Below, piece by piece: positions 44,474 through 52,795 of a DNA stretch of 57,777 bases. The stretch covers positions 1 through 57,777 of the forward strand of contig JALWSA010000057.1 in NCBI GenBank assembly GCA_026993805.1. Reading direction: 5' to 3'. This stretch comes from Thermotogaceae bacterium. Its GTDB lineage: Bacteria > Thermotogota > Thermotogae > Thermotogales > Thermotogaceae. Made by a program: the position numbers and the translations under genes. Under the pieces are notes generated by a model, which saw nothing but the letters and a program-made list of their open reading frames with translations, made no database searches and was not told the DNA's origin. How positions within the stretch are numbered: the stretch's first letter is position 1; every line of letters begins with the position of its first letter.

Positions 44474-44939
44474 GCTGAAATTCTTTTGCGACAGAATGCT
44501 GGGGAAGCTGGCGAAGAAGCTCAGAATCCTGGGTTTCGATGCGGAATACTATGCTGATATAGGCGAGGACGAGATATTAGAGAAAAGCAAGGGTAGAATA
44601 CTTCTGACGAGAGATAAGATTCTTTACAGAAAGGCACTGAAGAGGGGATTAAGGGCTTTTTACATTAAATCGGATAAATGGAGGTCGCAGCTGAAAGCCG
44701 TTTCAAATCTCTTTCCAATAGAGGAAAACGCCAAACCTTTTACAAGGTGCAGTGTTTGTAATACGCCATTAAAGGATGTGGAAAAGGAAGAGGTGAGAGG
44801 AAAGGTACCAGAGTACGTCTATATGACACACGAACAGTTCAAGATATGTCCGAAATGTGGGAAGGTGTATTGGAAGGGCAGTCATATGGAGCTCATAAGA
44901 AAGGATATGGGAAAGCTGGTGAAAGTATGGAAAGTATGA
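44463..44939 (+). CDS. Mut7-C (DUF82) RNase-domain protein with zinc ribbon
   Basis: 158 residues. N-terminal PIN-like Mut7-C fold: 'KFFCDRMLGKLAKKLRILG', 'ILLTRDKILYRKAL' with conserved acidic and basic residues; C-terminal zinc ribbon 'CSVCNTPL' and 'CPKCGKVYWKGSH'. The family is named after the exonuclease Mut-7 C-terminus; stand-alone bacterial members are presumed RNases or RNA binders without assigned substrate. GTG start inside the end of tldE (11-base overlap); its end overlaps the histidine kinase start. Confidence 0.85.
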   Translation: MEDELKFFCDRMLGKLAKKLRILGFDAEYYADIGEDEILEKSKGRILLTRDKILYRKALKRGLRAFYIKSDKWRSQLKAVSNLFPIEENAKPFTRCSVCNTPLKDVEKEEVRGKVPEYVYMTHEQFKICPKCGKVYWKGSHMELIRKDMGKLVKVWKV

Positions 44940-47677
44940 CTTGGACGATTTTCAATTGTGTTAGTGAGTTTCTTAAAAAGGGATACGAAGGCAAATCGAT
45001 GGACGAGGTAGCCAGGGTATTGTCTGAGGGAATAAATGTCGAGAATGTAGCGATCTTCGTGTATGAGAGGGTGAAGGATTCTTTAAGACTTGTGGGAACT
45101 ACCGATAAATCCTTGAAGGAATACGTCGGTTCTTTAAAGATAACCGATTTGAAAGACCTGGAAAATGTACCTTCGTTGATTTTGGCCTCCTTTGATGCTT
45201 CAAGGCTTGATGAGAGGCTTGGTGGTTATGATCATGTCCTCAGACTCTCCCATGATGATGAGTTGGTGGGCTTCGTTTTTGTGAAAGGTTCGTGTGGCAT
45301 AGATGAGAAGCAGATGAAAGTGCTTGCCCAAGATCTAACGATGGCACTCCGGTTTCTGGTCAAATACATGCACATGGAGGATTCTCTGAAAAAGTTTTCT
45401 CTTTTGGGAAAGTTTACGGATCTTTTTGAAAGATCTCGCGAGGAAGATGAGCTGATAGAAGGCGTTTTAGATACCGCGATGGAGGTTTTGGAAGCAGAGG
45501 CAGCTTTTGTGATGGAAAAGGCAAATGGATGTTACAAAGTGAGGATATCAAAGAATATAGATTTTAACGTGGATTGCGTTCAAAGAGATCATCCTTTGAT
45601 AGTGGAGCTCGAAGGAAAAGGGGAACAGCTTTTAACCAGGTCGAAGATAAAAGAAATGGCTTTGGAAGAGATAACGGACTATCCGGTGAAATCCCTGATA
45701 GGAGTTCATTTCAAAGCCGATGATGGTACAAGGGGCATGGTTGTTTTGGTGAACAAATTGGAAAGAGAGGGTTATAGGCCGTACAAGCATTTCGATGAGA
45801 TAGATCTTTCGGTTTTGAAAGAAATTGTTCGTCGCTACACCCTTGCAAGTTCTCGACTCAGGTATTACCGAACGATAAAAAGAGAGGTTGAGAAATTAGA
45901 AGAGCTCAGGAAAAAGCATGAAGACTTGATTTCGATGTTAAGAGAACACATCAGGAAACTCAACTCTGTTTACGTTGTGAGTCAGGCAATGAGATCGAGC
46001 TACAATCTCACCAATGTTTACAAAATCCTCTTGCTGGGCGTCACTTCTCCGAGGGGACTGGAGTTTGATAGAGCTCTGCTTCTTGTGAAGGATCCGAAAA
46101 AACAGGTTCTGGTTGGAAAAATGTGGGCGGGGTTTGAGACCAAGGAAGAGCTGGAAAGCTATAGAAAGAAAGCCTCTCAGAGGGCTTTGAGATATGGCGA
46201 TGCTGTCCAGTATTTCAGAGAAGAAGCTCTTACGATGGATTTCTCGGGGGGACTCACAAAACTCATCGAAGATAAGGTCTTTCATTACAAAGGTCATTCC
46301 ATTTTGGAACGAGTCGTTTTGAGAAAGAAGGTTTATCATGTAACTCCCAATCTTGCCAGGAGATCTTCAGCAGAACTCTACGATTTGGTGGAACTCGTTG
46401 GAACAGAAGATTTTGTGATAATGCCACTCGTGGGAAGGTGGGACACCATAGGTGTCGTGATTTTAGACAACAAATTGACGGGAAATCCCATAAGTGATAT
46501 GGACGTTGAGATCTTGAAGCTCGTGGCTGAAAGTGCGGGGTTGGCGATTGAGAATGTCATGAATTACGAGGAGTTGAAGAACAAGACACTGTTCCTTGAA
46601 AGGCAAAAAAATCTGATTGATTATCTGAGGAGGTTCTCAGAGAGTATTCTTCAGAATTTAGATACTTCGGTAGTTGTGGTAGATGATTCGGGTAAGGTCC
46701 TTGAGTGGAATAGAAAAGCGGAGCAAACTTTTGGAAGACCGAGAGAAAGTATGTTGGGAACGCAGCTATCTTGGCTCAGCCCTGAGTTCGAAGATATATG
46801 GGCAGTTGCAGGTAGGGTTTTTGAAACGAGAGAGGTTCTTTATCTCTCAAATTATCTTTTGAACATAAGTGGGGAGGAGAGGTACTTTGATGTAAAATTC
46901 TCCCCGCTGTGGAGCTCTGATGGTAGGAAAATAGAAGGTGTGATAATAACATTTGAAGACGTAACAGCGAGGTATTTGCTGGAAGTCGAGAGGAAGAGAC
47001 AGGAGAAATTGGCTGCTTTGGGTGAGATGGCTGCACGAGTGGCTCATGAATTGAGAAATCCCATTTCTGTAATAGGAGGGTTTGTGGGAAGGTTGAGAAA
47101 GCATGCAGATAATCCAGAACTTCGTGAAAGATATATAGAAATACTTCAGGGCGAGATAGAAAGGCTGGAAAATATCGTTAATGAAATCCTTGAATTCAGT
47201 AAAGATGTACGAAAGTTGGATTTCAGCGAGTTCAATATGGTTGAATTGATAAGAGAAGTGTATCTGTTGCATGAGGAGAAATTGGAGGATAAAGGGGTGG
47301 AATTTGAGATAGTAAGCGATAAAGGTGAAGTGGAAGTTTTTGCGGATAGAAGTAGGATAAAACAGGTTCTTATAAACCTCGTCCAAAATGCTATTGATGC
47401 TGTTCCAAATGGTAGTGGTAAGATAAAAGTAACTGTTGAAGATGAAGGGGATAAGGTGAGGGTGGAGGTTTGGAACAATGGAGATCCAATACCACCTGAT
47501 ATAAAAGAAAAGATATTCACCCCGTTTTTCACCACAAAGGTTCATGGCACAGGGCTGGGGCTTCCAATATCTAAGAAGATCATGGAAGACGAACACGGTG
47601 GTAAGATATGGGTTGAGAGCTCGGAAAAGCGGGGGACTGCTTTTATATTTGAGATACCCAGGGAGAAGGGGGATTGA
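44927..47677 (+). CDS. Soluble multi-GAF/PAS histidine kinase
   Basis: 916 residues without membrane segments. Approximate order: GAF-like 8-145, GAF 160-310, coiled coil, GAF 350-535, PAS 570-680 ('VVVVDDSGKVLEWNRKAEQ'), HisKA with the phospho-histidine H707 in 'RVAHELRNP', and HATPase with 'NLVQNAIDAV', 'PFFTTKVHGTGLGLPISKK'. It should autophosphorylate in response to a cytoplasmic signal and pass phosphate to the receiver gene three bases downstream. ATG 44927 has GGTGA at four bases; ATG 44936, which forms an ATGA overlap with the previous stop, is the alternative. Confidence 0.9.
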   Translation: MESMTWTIFNCVSEFLKKGYEGKSMDEVARVLSEGINVENVAIFVYERVKDSLRLVGTTDKSLKEYVGSLKITDLKDLENVPSLILASFDASRLDERLGGYDHVLRLSHDDELVGFVFVKGSCGIDEKQMKVLAQDLTMALRFLVKYMHMEDSLKKFSLLGKFTDLFERSREEDELIEGVLDTAMEVLEAEAAFVMEKANGCYKVRISKNIDFNVDCVQRDHPLIVELEGKGEQLLTRSKIKEMALEEITDYPVKSLIGVHFKADDGTRGMVVLVNKLEREGYRPYKHFDEIDLSVLKEIVRRYTLASSRLRYYRTIKREVEKLEELRKKHEDLISMLREHIRKLNSVYVVSQAMRSSYNLTNVYKILLLGVTSPRGLEFDRALLLVKDPKKQVLVGKMWAGFETKEELESYRKKASQRALRYGDAVQYFREEALTMDFSGGLTKLIEDKVFHYKGHSILERVVLRKKVYHVTPNLARRSSAELYDLVELVGTEDFVIMPLVGRWDTIGVVILDNKLTGNPISDMDVEILKLVAESAGLAIENVMNYEELKNKTLFLERQKNLIDYLRRFSESILQNLDTSVVVVDDSGKVLEWNRKAEQTFGRPRESMLGTQLSWLSPEFEDIWAVAGRVFETREVLYLSNYLLNISGEERYFDVKFSPLWSSDGRKIEGVIITFEDVTARYLLEVERKRQEKLAALGEMAARVAHELRNPISVIGGFVGRLRKHADNPELRERYIEILQGEIERLENIVNEILEFSKDVRKLDFSEFNMVELIREVYLLHEEKLEDKGVEFEIVSDKGEVEVFADRSRIKQVLINLVQNAIDAVPNGSGKIKVTVEDEGDKVRVEVWNNGDPIPPDIKEKIFTPFFTTKVHGTGLGLPISKKIMEDEHGGKIWVESSEKRGTAFIFEIPREKGD

Positions 47678-47680
47678 GGG

Positions 47681-48037
47681 ATGGGAAAGAAGGTTTTGGT
47701 TGTGGACGATGAACCTAACATGAGACTTCTCATTAAGGAAGAGCTTGAGGAGATGGGGTTGGAGGTCGATGAAGCTGCCAACGGCGAAGAAGCTTTGGAG
47801 AAGTTTCAGAAATCCAATTACGATTTGGTAACATTGGACATCGAGATGCCCGGCACGAATGGCTTAGAAGTTGCTGGTAAGATGCGGGAGATGAAGAAGG
47901 ATGCTAAGATAATACTCCTCACGGCCTACTCGCATTATAAGAGTGATTTGGCTTCGTGGGCTGCTGATGCGTATGTGGTAAAGTCGATGGATTTCACAGA
48001 ACTTAAAGAAGAAGTAGGAAGGCTACTAAATCTTTGA
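47681..48037 (+). CDS. Single-domain response regulator (CheY-like receiver)
   Basis: 118 residues, receiver domain only. Acid pair D9-D10, phospho-acceptor D53 ('VTLDIEMPG'), switch T81 ('LLTAYS') and K101 ('VVKSMDF'); the usual proline after the lysine is replaced by methionine two places on. With no output domain it probably works by protein contact or as a phosphorelay shuttle, as CheY or Spo0F do. Start ATG three bases after the kinase stop, with GGGGGATTGAGGG upstream; it is most likely the kinase's partner. Confidence 0.93.
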   Translation: MGKKVLVVDDEPNMRLLIKEELEEMGLEVDEAANGEEALEKFQKSNYDLVTLDIEMPGTNGLEVAGKMREMKKDAKIILLTAYSHYKSDLASWAADAYVVKSMDFTELKEEVGRLLNL

Positions 48038-48050
48038 GGAGAGTCGTGCT

Positions 48051-48872
48051 GTGAAAAAGCTCATTTTGGCTGTTTTGATCGTTGCTTTAACTTTTACGGC
48101 TCTATCGGAGTACTTTTTGCTCCATTATTATGTGAAATTTGGAGACACCCTAATCGAGATAGCCGATTCGTTTGGGGTGTCACCTTCCACCATACTCGAT
48201 TGGAACCCAAACATAGATCCAAGGTATTTGAAAGCCGGCCAAGAACTTCTTATTCCCATCCCGGATGGAATCATTTACGAGGTAAAAAAGGGTGACACTT
48301 TGGACACAATAGCCAAGAGGTTTTTCACTGTTGTTGATGTGATAAAAGAAGCCAACAATTTGATAGGTTCCATAATATTTCCAGGCCAGAAACTTTTCAT
48401 ACCTTTGGAAGCTGTGGGTATAGCGTTCAACGACACCAAAACACTCATATGGCCCGTATATGGTGAGATATCCTCTCCTTTTGGCTGGAGGATACACCCC
48501 ATAACGAAAAGATGGTCCTTTCACACTGGCATAGATATCGCTGCTCCGGAAGGCACTCCGATTTTTGCCGCTGATAGCGGGGTAGTGGAATATGCTGGTT
48601 GGAAAAGCGGGTATGGCAATTTCATAATTATCAACCATGGATTGTATAAGACGGCTTATGGTCATCTTTCAAAGATAGATGTGTTTGTAGGTCAGTACGT
48701 CACCAGAGGAGAATTAATAGGTCGGGTTGGAAACACGGGTATAAGCACGGGTCCGCACCTTCATTTTGAGGTTAGATATAGAAACCGATACACGAATCCC
48801 GTCACTTATCTTCCCTCTCCTGCAAAGAAGTATGTTCTCAGTGTTGAGAGAAGATGGATGGGCGGAAAATGA
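48051..48872 (+). CDS. LysM / M23-family cell-wall metallopeptidase
   Basis: 273 residues. Signal peptide or anchor 1-19, two LysM modules at about 25-70 and 76-118 ('VKFGDTLIEIADSFGV', 'VKKGDTLDTIAKRFF'), and a full peptidase M23 domain with zinc ligands H158 and D162 ('HTGID') and H238 ('HLHFE'), plus catalytic H205 and H236. It should be exported, bind glycan by LysM and cut peptidoglycan cross-bridges, or act as a LytM-type amidase activator if inactive, although all ligands are present here. GTG start with GAGGAGAG upstream. The next gene overlaps its stop. Confidence 0.92.
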   Translation: MKKLILAVLIVALTFTALSEYFLLHYYVKFGDTLIEIADSFGVSPSTILDWNPNIDPRYLKAGQELLIPIPDGIIYEVKKGDTLDTIAKRFFTVVDVIKEANNLIGSIIFPGQKLFIPLEAVGIAFNDTKTLIWPVYGEISSPFGWRIHPITKRWSFHTGIDIAAPEGTPIFAADSGVVEYAGWKSGYGNFIIINHGLYKTAYGHLSKIDVFVGQYVTRGELIGRVGNTGISTGPHLHFEVRYRNRYTNPVTYLPSPAKKYVLSVERRWMGGK

Positions 48873-49324
48873 GAATAATGGTAAGCGCTTGTCTTTTAGG
48901 TCTGTCAACGAGATACGATGGAAAAAGCAAACCCTGTCAGAGCGTATTATCTCTTCTTGAACGACATGTATTGGTGCCTTTCTGTCCCGAACAATTGGGA
49001 GGACTCCCCACTCCTCGAGAAAAGTCGGAGATACAAGGTGGCAAAGGATACGCCGAAGGTGTGCGAGTTGTTACGGAATCTGGAAGGGATGTAACGGAAA
49101 ATTACATAAGGGGTGCCTTGGAGACCTTGAAGTTGGCAAGGCTTTTTAAGCCGGATTTGATAATCCTGAAAAGCAAGAGTCCAGCTTGCGGTTTGGGAGA
49201 GGTCTATGATGGAACTTTTTCAGGAAAGTTAGTAAAGGGGGACGGTGTTACCGCCTATCATCTAAAGAGAGAAGGTTATAAATTGATCACAGAGAAAGAT
49301 CTCGGGAGGTATTTCGAGTTATGA
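48869..49324 (+). CDS. DUF523 family protein
   Basis: 151 residues. The family's cysteine motifs are both present: 'VSACLLGLSTRYDG' at the start and 'KSKSPACGLG' in the second half, with 'PFCPEQLGGLPTPR' between. The conserved cysteines suggest a metal or sulfur chemistry site; the role is not established, though relatives occur fused to YbgA-type domains. ATG 48869 forms an ATGA overlap with the M23 stop, and its own stop overlaps the next ATG by four bases. Confidence 0.88.
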   Translation: MRIMVSACLLGLSTRYDGKSKPCQSVLSLLERHVLVPFCPEQLGGLPTPREKSEIQGGKGYAEGVRVVTESGRDVTENYIRGALETLKLARLFKPDLIILKSKSPACGLGEVYDGTFSGKLVKGDGVTAYHLKREGYKLITEKDLGRYFEL

Positions 49325-50622
49325 AAATAGCACTCGTTCATTACAGAGCAGGACTTATGGATGGGGTTTCCCTTGAAATGGAAAAGTGGAAAAGGGTTTT
49401 GGAAGAAATGGGACACGAGGTGAAAATCGTAGCTGGCAACAGCGGACCAGGTGTTGACATAAGCCTTCAGCAGCTATCTTTTGATGTCAGCTGGAATCAA
49501 GAGCTCCAGAAAAGATTTTTTGGCGTATCTGGGAAAATGACAGTTGATGATGTTTTGGAGGAAATAGAGAAGAGAAAGAGTGCTATTCACCACGTTCTGG
49601 TAGAAACTCTAAGCGACTTTGACGTAATAATTCCCAACAACATTTGGTCTTTGGCGCTTTCGATTCCTCTTGGGTTGGCTCTTGAGGATTTCGCGCGAGA
49701 ATCAGAAAAAGTTTTCATTGCCCATCACCACGATTTTTGGTGGGAGAGAGAACACCTCAGGAAAGTCTCAGTACCGGAGTTTCGACAGATGCTTGAAGAG
49801 CATTTTCCGCCGAACCTGGAAAATATCCGGCATGTTGTTATCAACTCGAAAGCTCGGGAAGAACTCTTTAGACGAAGAGGAATTCAAAGCACTGTTATTC
49901 CAAATGTTTTCGATTTCTCAAAAGCAGTTAGTTCTGATGTTAAGAAAGAAGAATTGCGAAGGTATTATGGGATACCAGAAGGTAGGGTTGTGGCTCTTCA
50001 AGCTACTCGTATAACCGAAAGAAAAGCAATAGAGCTTTCCGTTGGTTTAGTGCGCACTCTTATGGATATATCCCAGGAGATGGTGGGGAAAAAGCTGTAC
50101 GATGGAAGAACGTACGATGGTAGAACCGTTTTGGCGTTTTCCGGCATGTGTGAAGGTGATTCGAAAGAATATGAAAATAGAATAATGGGTTTGGCGTTCG
50201 AGTTAGGTGTGGAAGTTTTGAACATCTATAGGGATGTGAAAAACGGCAAGCTTAGTTTTTGGGATGCCTATAGCATAGCCGACTTTATTACCTACCCATC
50301 GATATTAGAAGGCTGGGGGAATCAGCTTTTAGAAGCTATTGCGGCAAAAAAGCCGATTGTTCTGTTTGAATACGAGATTTTCGAAAGGGACATTAAAAAT
50401 AGCGGGATAGAGTATATCAGCCTTGGAAGGGAATATGGTATGAAAGATGGTTTTGTGGAGGTCTCACCGAAGAGGCTTGATGAAGCGGCTGAAAAAGTAA
50501 TGGAAATCCTATTCGATGAGAGCAAATACAGAGCAATGGTGGAAAAGAATTTCGAAATCGGTAGGAAGTACTACAGCTTGGAGAGGTTGAGAGAGTATTT
50601 AGAAAAGCTTTTAGGAGGGTGA
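49321..50622 (+). CDS. GT4-like glycosyltransferase, candidate mannosylglucosylglycerate pathway enzyme
   Basis: 433 residues, GT-B fold. N-terminal 'IALVHYRAGLMDGVSLEME' and the C-terminal donor site 'YPSILEGWGNQLLEAIAAK' with the E-x7-E style retaining GT4 element. It is paired with a glucosyl-3-phosphoglycerate synthase, an arrangement that fits transfer of a mannose to glucosylglycerate or its phosphate, giving mannosylglucosylglycerate, a solute known in Petrotoga. That specificity is inferred. A 15-base tandem duplication gives 'YDGRTYDGRT' near residue 260. Start overlaps the DUF523 stop by four bases. Confidence 0.72.
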   Translation: MKIALVHYRAGLMDGVSLEMEKWKRVLEEMGHEVKIVAGNSGPGVDISLQQLSFDVSWNQELQKRFFGVSGKMTVDDVLEEIEKRKSAIHHVLVETLSDFDVIIPNNIWSLALSIPLGLALEDFARESEKVFIAHHHDFWWEREHLRKVSVPEFRQMLEEHFPPNLENIRHVVINSKAREELFRRRGIQSTVIPNVFDFSKAVSSDVKKEELRRYYGIPEGRVVALQATRITERKAIELSVGLVRTLMDISQEMVGKKLYDGRTYDGRTVLAFSGMCEGDSKEYENRIMGLAFELGVEVLNIYRDVKNGKLSFWDAYSIADFITYPSILEGWGNQLLEAIAAKKPIVLFEYEIFERDIKNSGIEYISLGREYGMKDGFVEVSPKRLDEAAEKVMEILFDESKYRAMVEKNFEIGRKYYSLERLREYLEKLLGG

Positions 50623-50627
50623 TATTT

Positions 50628-51818
50628 GTGTTTTCAGTTTCTGAAGAGATTTTGGAAGCTTTGAAGAGAAGTGGAATAGATGTTGTGGTTGGGATACCGA
50701 GTTTTAACAACGCTTCCACTATAAGGTACGTTGCCGAGACAGCAGCAGAAGGAATCTTAAAGTTCTTCGATGGGAAGGGTGTCATCATAAATTCGGACGG
50801 AGGATCAACGGACGGGACCAAAGAAGCTTTCATGAGTTCTGACACTAAGGAGATTCAGAAGATATCGTTTGTGTATAGAGGTGTTCCCGGGAAAGGAAGC
50901 GCCATGAGAGCTGTTTTCGAATTGGCAAGTAGAGTAGATGCGAAAGCCATAGTGTTTCTCGATTCGGATCTGAGAAGCGTGCAACCTTGGTGGGTAGAAA
51001 GGCTTGCAAAGCCAATCGTCATGGATCTTGCTGACTATGTTTCTCCATATTACATAAGGCACAAGTACGATGCCACGATCACCAACCACATATGTTATCC
51101 AATGACCGCGATGCTCTACGGGAAGAAAATCCGTCAGCCCATAGGTGGAGATTTCGGTGTCGGTAAAAAGGCTTATGAACTCTATCTTGTGGCACCAGAT
51201 AATGTGTGGGAAAGCAATGTTGCGCGTTTTGGAATAGACATATGGATGACAACGATGGCCGTTGCAAACGGCCTTAGGGTAATGCAAGCAGCGTTGGGAG
51301 CAAAGGTACATGACGTTAAGGATCCGGGAAAACACTTGGGCCCAATGTTCCGACAGGTGGTTAGCACGCTCTTTGCTCTTATGGTCGATTTTGAGCATGT
51401 TTGGAAAGATGTAAAAGGTGTAGAAGAAGTGGAAATTTATGGGGATATGCCTGAAGTGGAGTTGGAAGAGATTGTAGTGGATTTAGAAAACCTGGTGGCC
51501 AAGGCCAAGGATGGAGTTAAGCAATACAGAACTAAATTGGAATCCTTCATAAAGAAAGAGCTTTTAGACGAAGTTGAAGAAAGTGGCATTTTGAATGTGG
51601 ATGAGTGGATAGAGATAGTCTTTCATTTCGCAAAAAAGTTCAAGAGAACCAGGGATGAAGAAATAGTCGATATGATGGTTCCCATGTACTTCGCGCGAGT
51701 GGCTGGATTTGTTAAATCTACCCAGGATTTGACCACGGATGAAGCAGAAAAAGTTGTGGAGGAGCAGCTCAGCGAGTTTGTATCTAAGAAAGATTATTTG
51801 ATGTCCATATGGTTTTGA
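50628..51818 (+). CDS. gpgS: Glucosyl-3-phosphoglycerate synthase (GT81 type)
   Basis: 396 residues, GT-A fold. Visible are 'VVVGIPSFNNASTIRYV', 'INSDGGSTDGT', 'PGKGSAMRAVF', the metal-binding D-x-D in 'FLDSDLRS', and 'QPIGGDFGVGKKAYEL', all typical of GpgS/MpgS-like enzymes. It would join glucose from a nucleotide sugar to 3-phosphoglycerate, the first step to glucosylglycerate-type solutes used against salt or heat. GTG 50628 lies five bases after AGGAGGGTGAT; an upstream GTG at 50619 lies inside that site. No phosphatase gene follows; rubrerythrin comes next. Confidence 0.8.
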   Translation: MFSVSEEILEALKRSGIDVVVGIPSFNNASTIRYVAETAAEGILKFFDGKGVIINSDGGSTDGTKEAFMSSDTKEIQKISFVYRGVPGKGSAMRAVFELASRVDAKAIVFLDSDLRSVQPWWVERLAKPIVMDLADYVSPYYIRHKYDATITNHICYPMTAMLYGKKIRQPIGGDFGVGKKAYELYLVAPDNVWESNVARFGIDIWMTTMAVANGLRVMQAALGAKVHDVKDPGKHLGPMFRQVVSTLFALMVDFEHVWKDVKGVEEVEIYGDMPEVELEEIVVDLENLVAKAKDGVKQYRTKLESFIKKELLDEVEESGILNVDEWIEIVFHFAKKFKRTRDEEIVDMMVPMYFARVAGFVKSTQDLTTDEAEKVVEEQLSEFVSKKDYLMSIWF

Positions 51819-51841
51819 AGGATAGATAAGGGGGTGGTTTT

Positions 51842-52345
51842 GTGAAGAAGATGACGGAAAGATTTCTGTGGGATGCATTTGCAGGAGAGTCGCAGGCTCA
51901 CATGAAGTATTCGATATTCGCGGAAGAAGCTGAAAAAAGAGGGAAGAAAAACTTGGCCAGGCTTTTCAGAGCCATAGCTTACGCTGAATACGTTCACGCG
52001 AAAAATCACTTGAGACAGCTCGGCGGGATAGGTAATGACGTTGATAACTTAGATGTGGCTATAGCCGGTGAGACGTTTGAGGTTGAGGAGATGTATCCAG
52101 TTTACAATGAAACGGCCAAGATGCAGGGAGAGCGCGGAGCAGAGGTTTCCACGAGGTTTGCTCTCGAAGCTGAGAAGATCCACGCGGAGCTTTACAGGAA
52201 AGCCAAGAAGATGGCCGAGGAAGGGAAGGACTACGAAGAGGTTGATATATACATCTGTCCTGTATGTGGTTACACGGTTGAAGGAGAGCCGCCAGATAGA
52301 TGTCCCATATGTGGTGCAAAGAGAGAGGATTTTAAAAAGTTTTAA
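51842..52345 (+). CDS. rbr: Rubrerythrin
   Basis: 167 residues. N-terminal four-helix diiron domain with 'AFAGESQAHMKYSIFAEEA', 'YAEYVHAKNH' and 'EAEKIHAELYRKA' supplying glutamate and histidine ligands; C-terminal rubredoxin-like domain with 'CPVCGY' and 'CPICGA'. It reduces hydrogen peroxide using electrons from rubredoxin or NADH oxidoreductases in anaerobes. GTG start after AGGGGGTGGTTTT. Last gene of the long plus-strand run, followed by a strong terminator. Confidence 0.95.
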   Translation: MKKMTERFLWDAFAGESQAHMKYSIFAEEAEKRGKKNLARLFRAIAYAEYVHAKNHLRQLGGIGNDVDNLDVAIAGETFEVEEMYPVYNETAKMQGERGAEVSTRFALEAEKIHAELYRKAKKMAEEGKDYEEVDIYICPVCGYTVEGEPPDRCPICGAKREDFKKF

Positions 52346-52356
52346 AGGGCAAAATG

Positions 52357-52384
52357 AAAGGGGCGTAACGCCCCTTTTCTTTAT
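52357..52384. terminator. Bidirectional terminator between rubrerythrin and tRNA-Thr
   Basis: Nine-base-pair stem AAAGGGGCG / CGCCCCTTT with loop TAA, followed on plus by TTCTTTATTT and on minus by TCATTTTG. It can close both the rubrerythrin transcript and the minus-strand tRNA transcript. Confidence 0.85.
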
Positions 52385-52392
52385 TTATTTTG

Positions 52393-52466
52393 AGCCGGCG
52401 GTGGGACTCGAACCCACACCCTCCGCCTTACCAAGGCGGCGCTCCACCTCTTGAAGCTACGCCGGC
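52393..52466 (-). tRNA. tRNA-Thr (anticodon GGT)
   Basis: Complete cloverleaf on the minus strand: acceptor GCCGGCG / CGCCGGC, D arm with G-T pairs, anticodon stem CCGCC / GGCGG enclosing TTGGTAA (anticodon GGT, reads ACC/ACU), T arm GTGGG-TTCGAGT-CCCAC, discriminator T. CCA is not encoded. It lies 14 bases after tRNA-Asp in the same transcript. Confidence 0.95.
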
Positions 52467-52480
52467 TTTTCAAAAAAAGG

Positions 52481-52558
52481 TGGCGGGGACGACGGGATTT
52501 GAACCCGCGACCACCGGTTTGACAGACCGGCGTGCTAACCGGGCTGCACCACGTCCCC
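52481..52558 (-). tRNA. tRNA-Asp (anticodon GTC)
   Basis: Minus-strand cloverleaf with acceptor GGGGACG / CGTCCCC, anticodon stem CCGGT / ACCGG around CTGTCAA (anticodon GTC), T loop TTCGAAT, discriminator G. Unlike its tRNA-Thr neighbour the CCA end is encoded (52483-52481). Confidence 0.95.
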
Positions 52559-52569
52559 TCCGGGTGGAG

Positions 52570-52599
52570 TTTATATCATAGCAGACTGGAGCGTGTCAA
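52570..52599 (-). promoter_or_regulatory. Promoter of the tRNA-Asp/tRNA-Thr unit
   Basis: On the minus strand a perfect TTGACA (52599-52594), 18-base spacer, then TATAAA (52575-52570) preceded by TGA. The tRNA-Asp 5' end is 12 bases downstream, as expected for a strong tRNA promoter. Confidence 0.8.
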
Positions 52600-52722
52600 G
52601 GTTTTAAATGAAGCTATAGAGATGAATTTGAGTGTATCTTAAGCTTATTCATGACACAGAGATTCGACGATCGAAATTGGCCTTTGAAAACAACGTTCTT
52701 GATTTTTTTCCCACATGGGTAG

Positions 52723-52754
52723 TAATATAATGGCGGAGACCCACCAGTGTCTCC
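52723..52754 (+). promoter_or_regulatory. Candidate promoter and leader hairpin before the FSA-like gene
   Basis: TAATATAAT (52723-52731) offers a perfect TATAAT -10; TTGATT upstream (52699-52704) is 18 bases before TAATAT. Directly after comes a hairpin GGAGAC / GTCTCC (52735-52754) without a T run, about 40 bases before the gene. Nothing else is visible in 52600-52720. Confidence 0.45.
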
Positions 52755-52795
52755 CCTAACCAAGTCTTAATTGAAATTCGCCCGGAGGTGAAAAA

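Noticed and set aside
52390-52581. Apparent small protein across the two tRNAs
   Set aside because: A typical spurious translation of tRNA genes (WDSNPHP-type peptide); both cloverleaves fold completely on the other strand.
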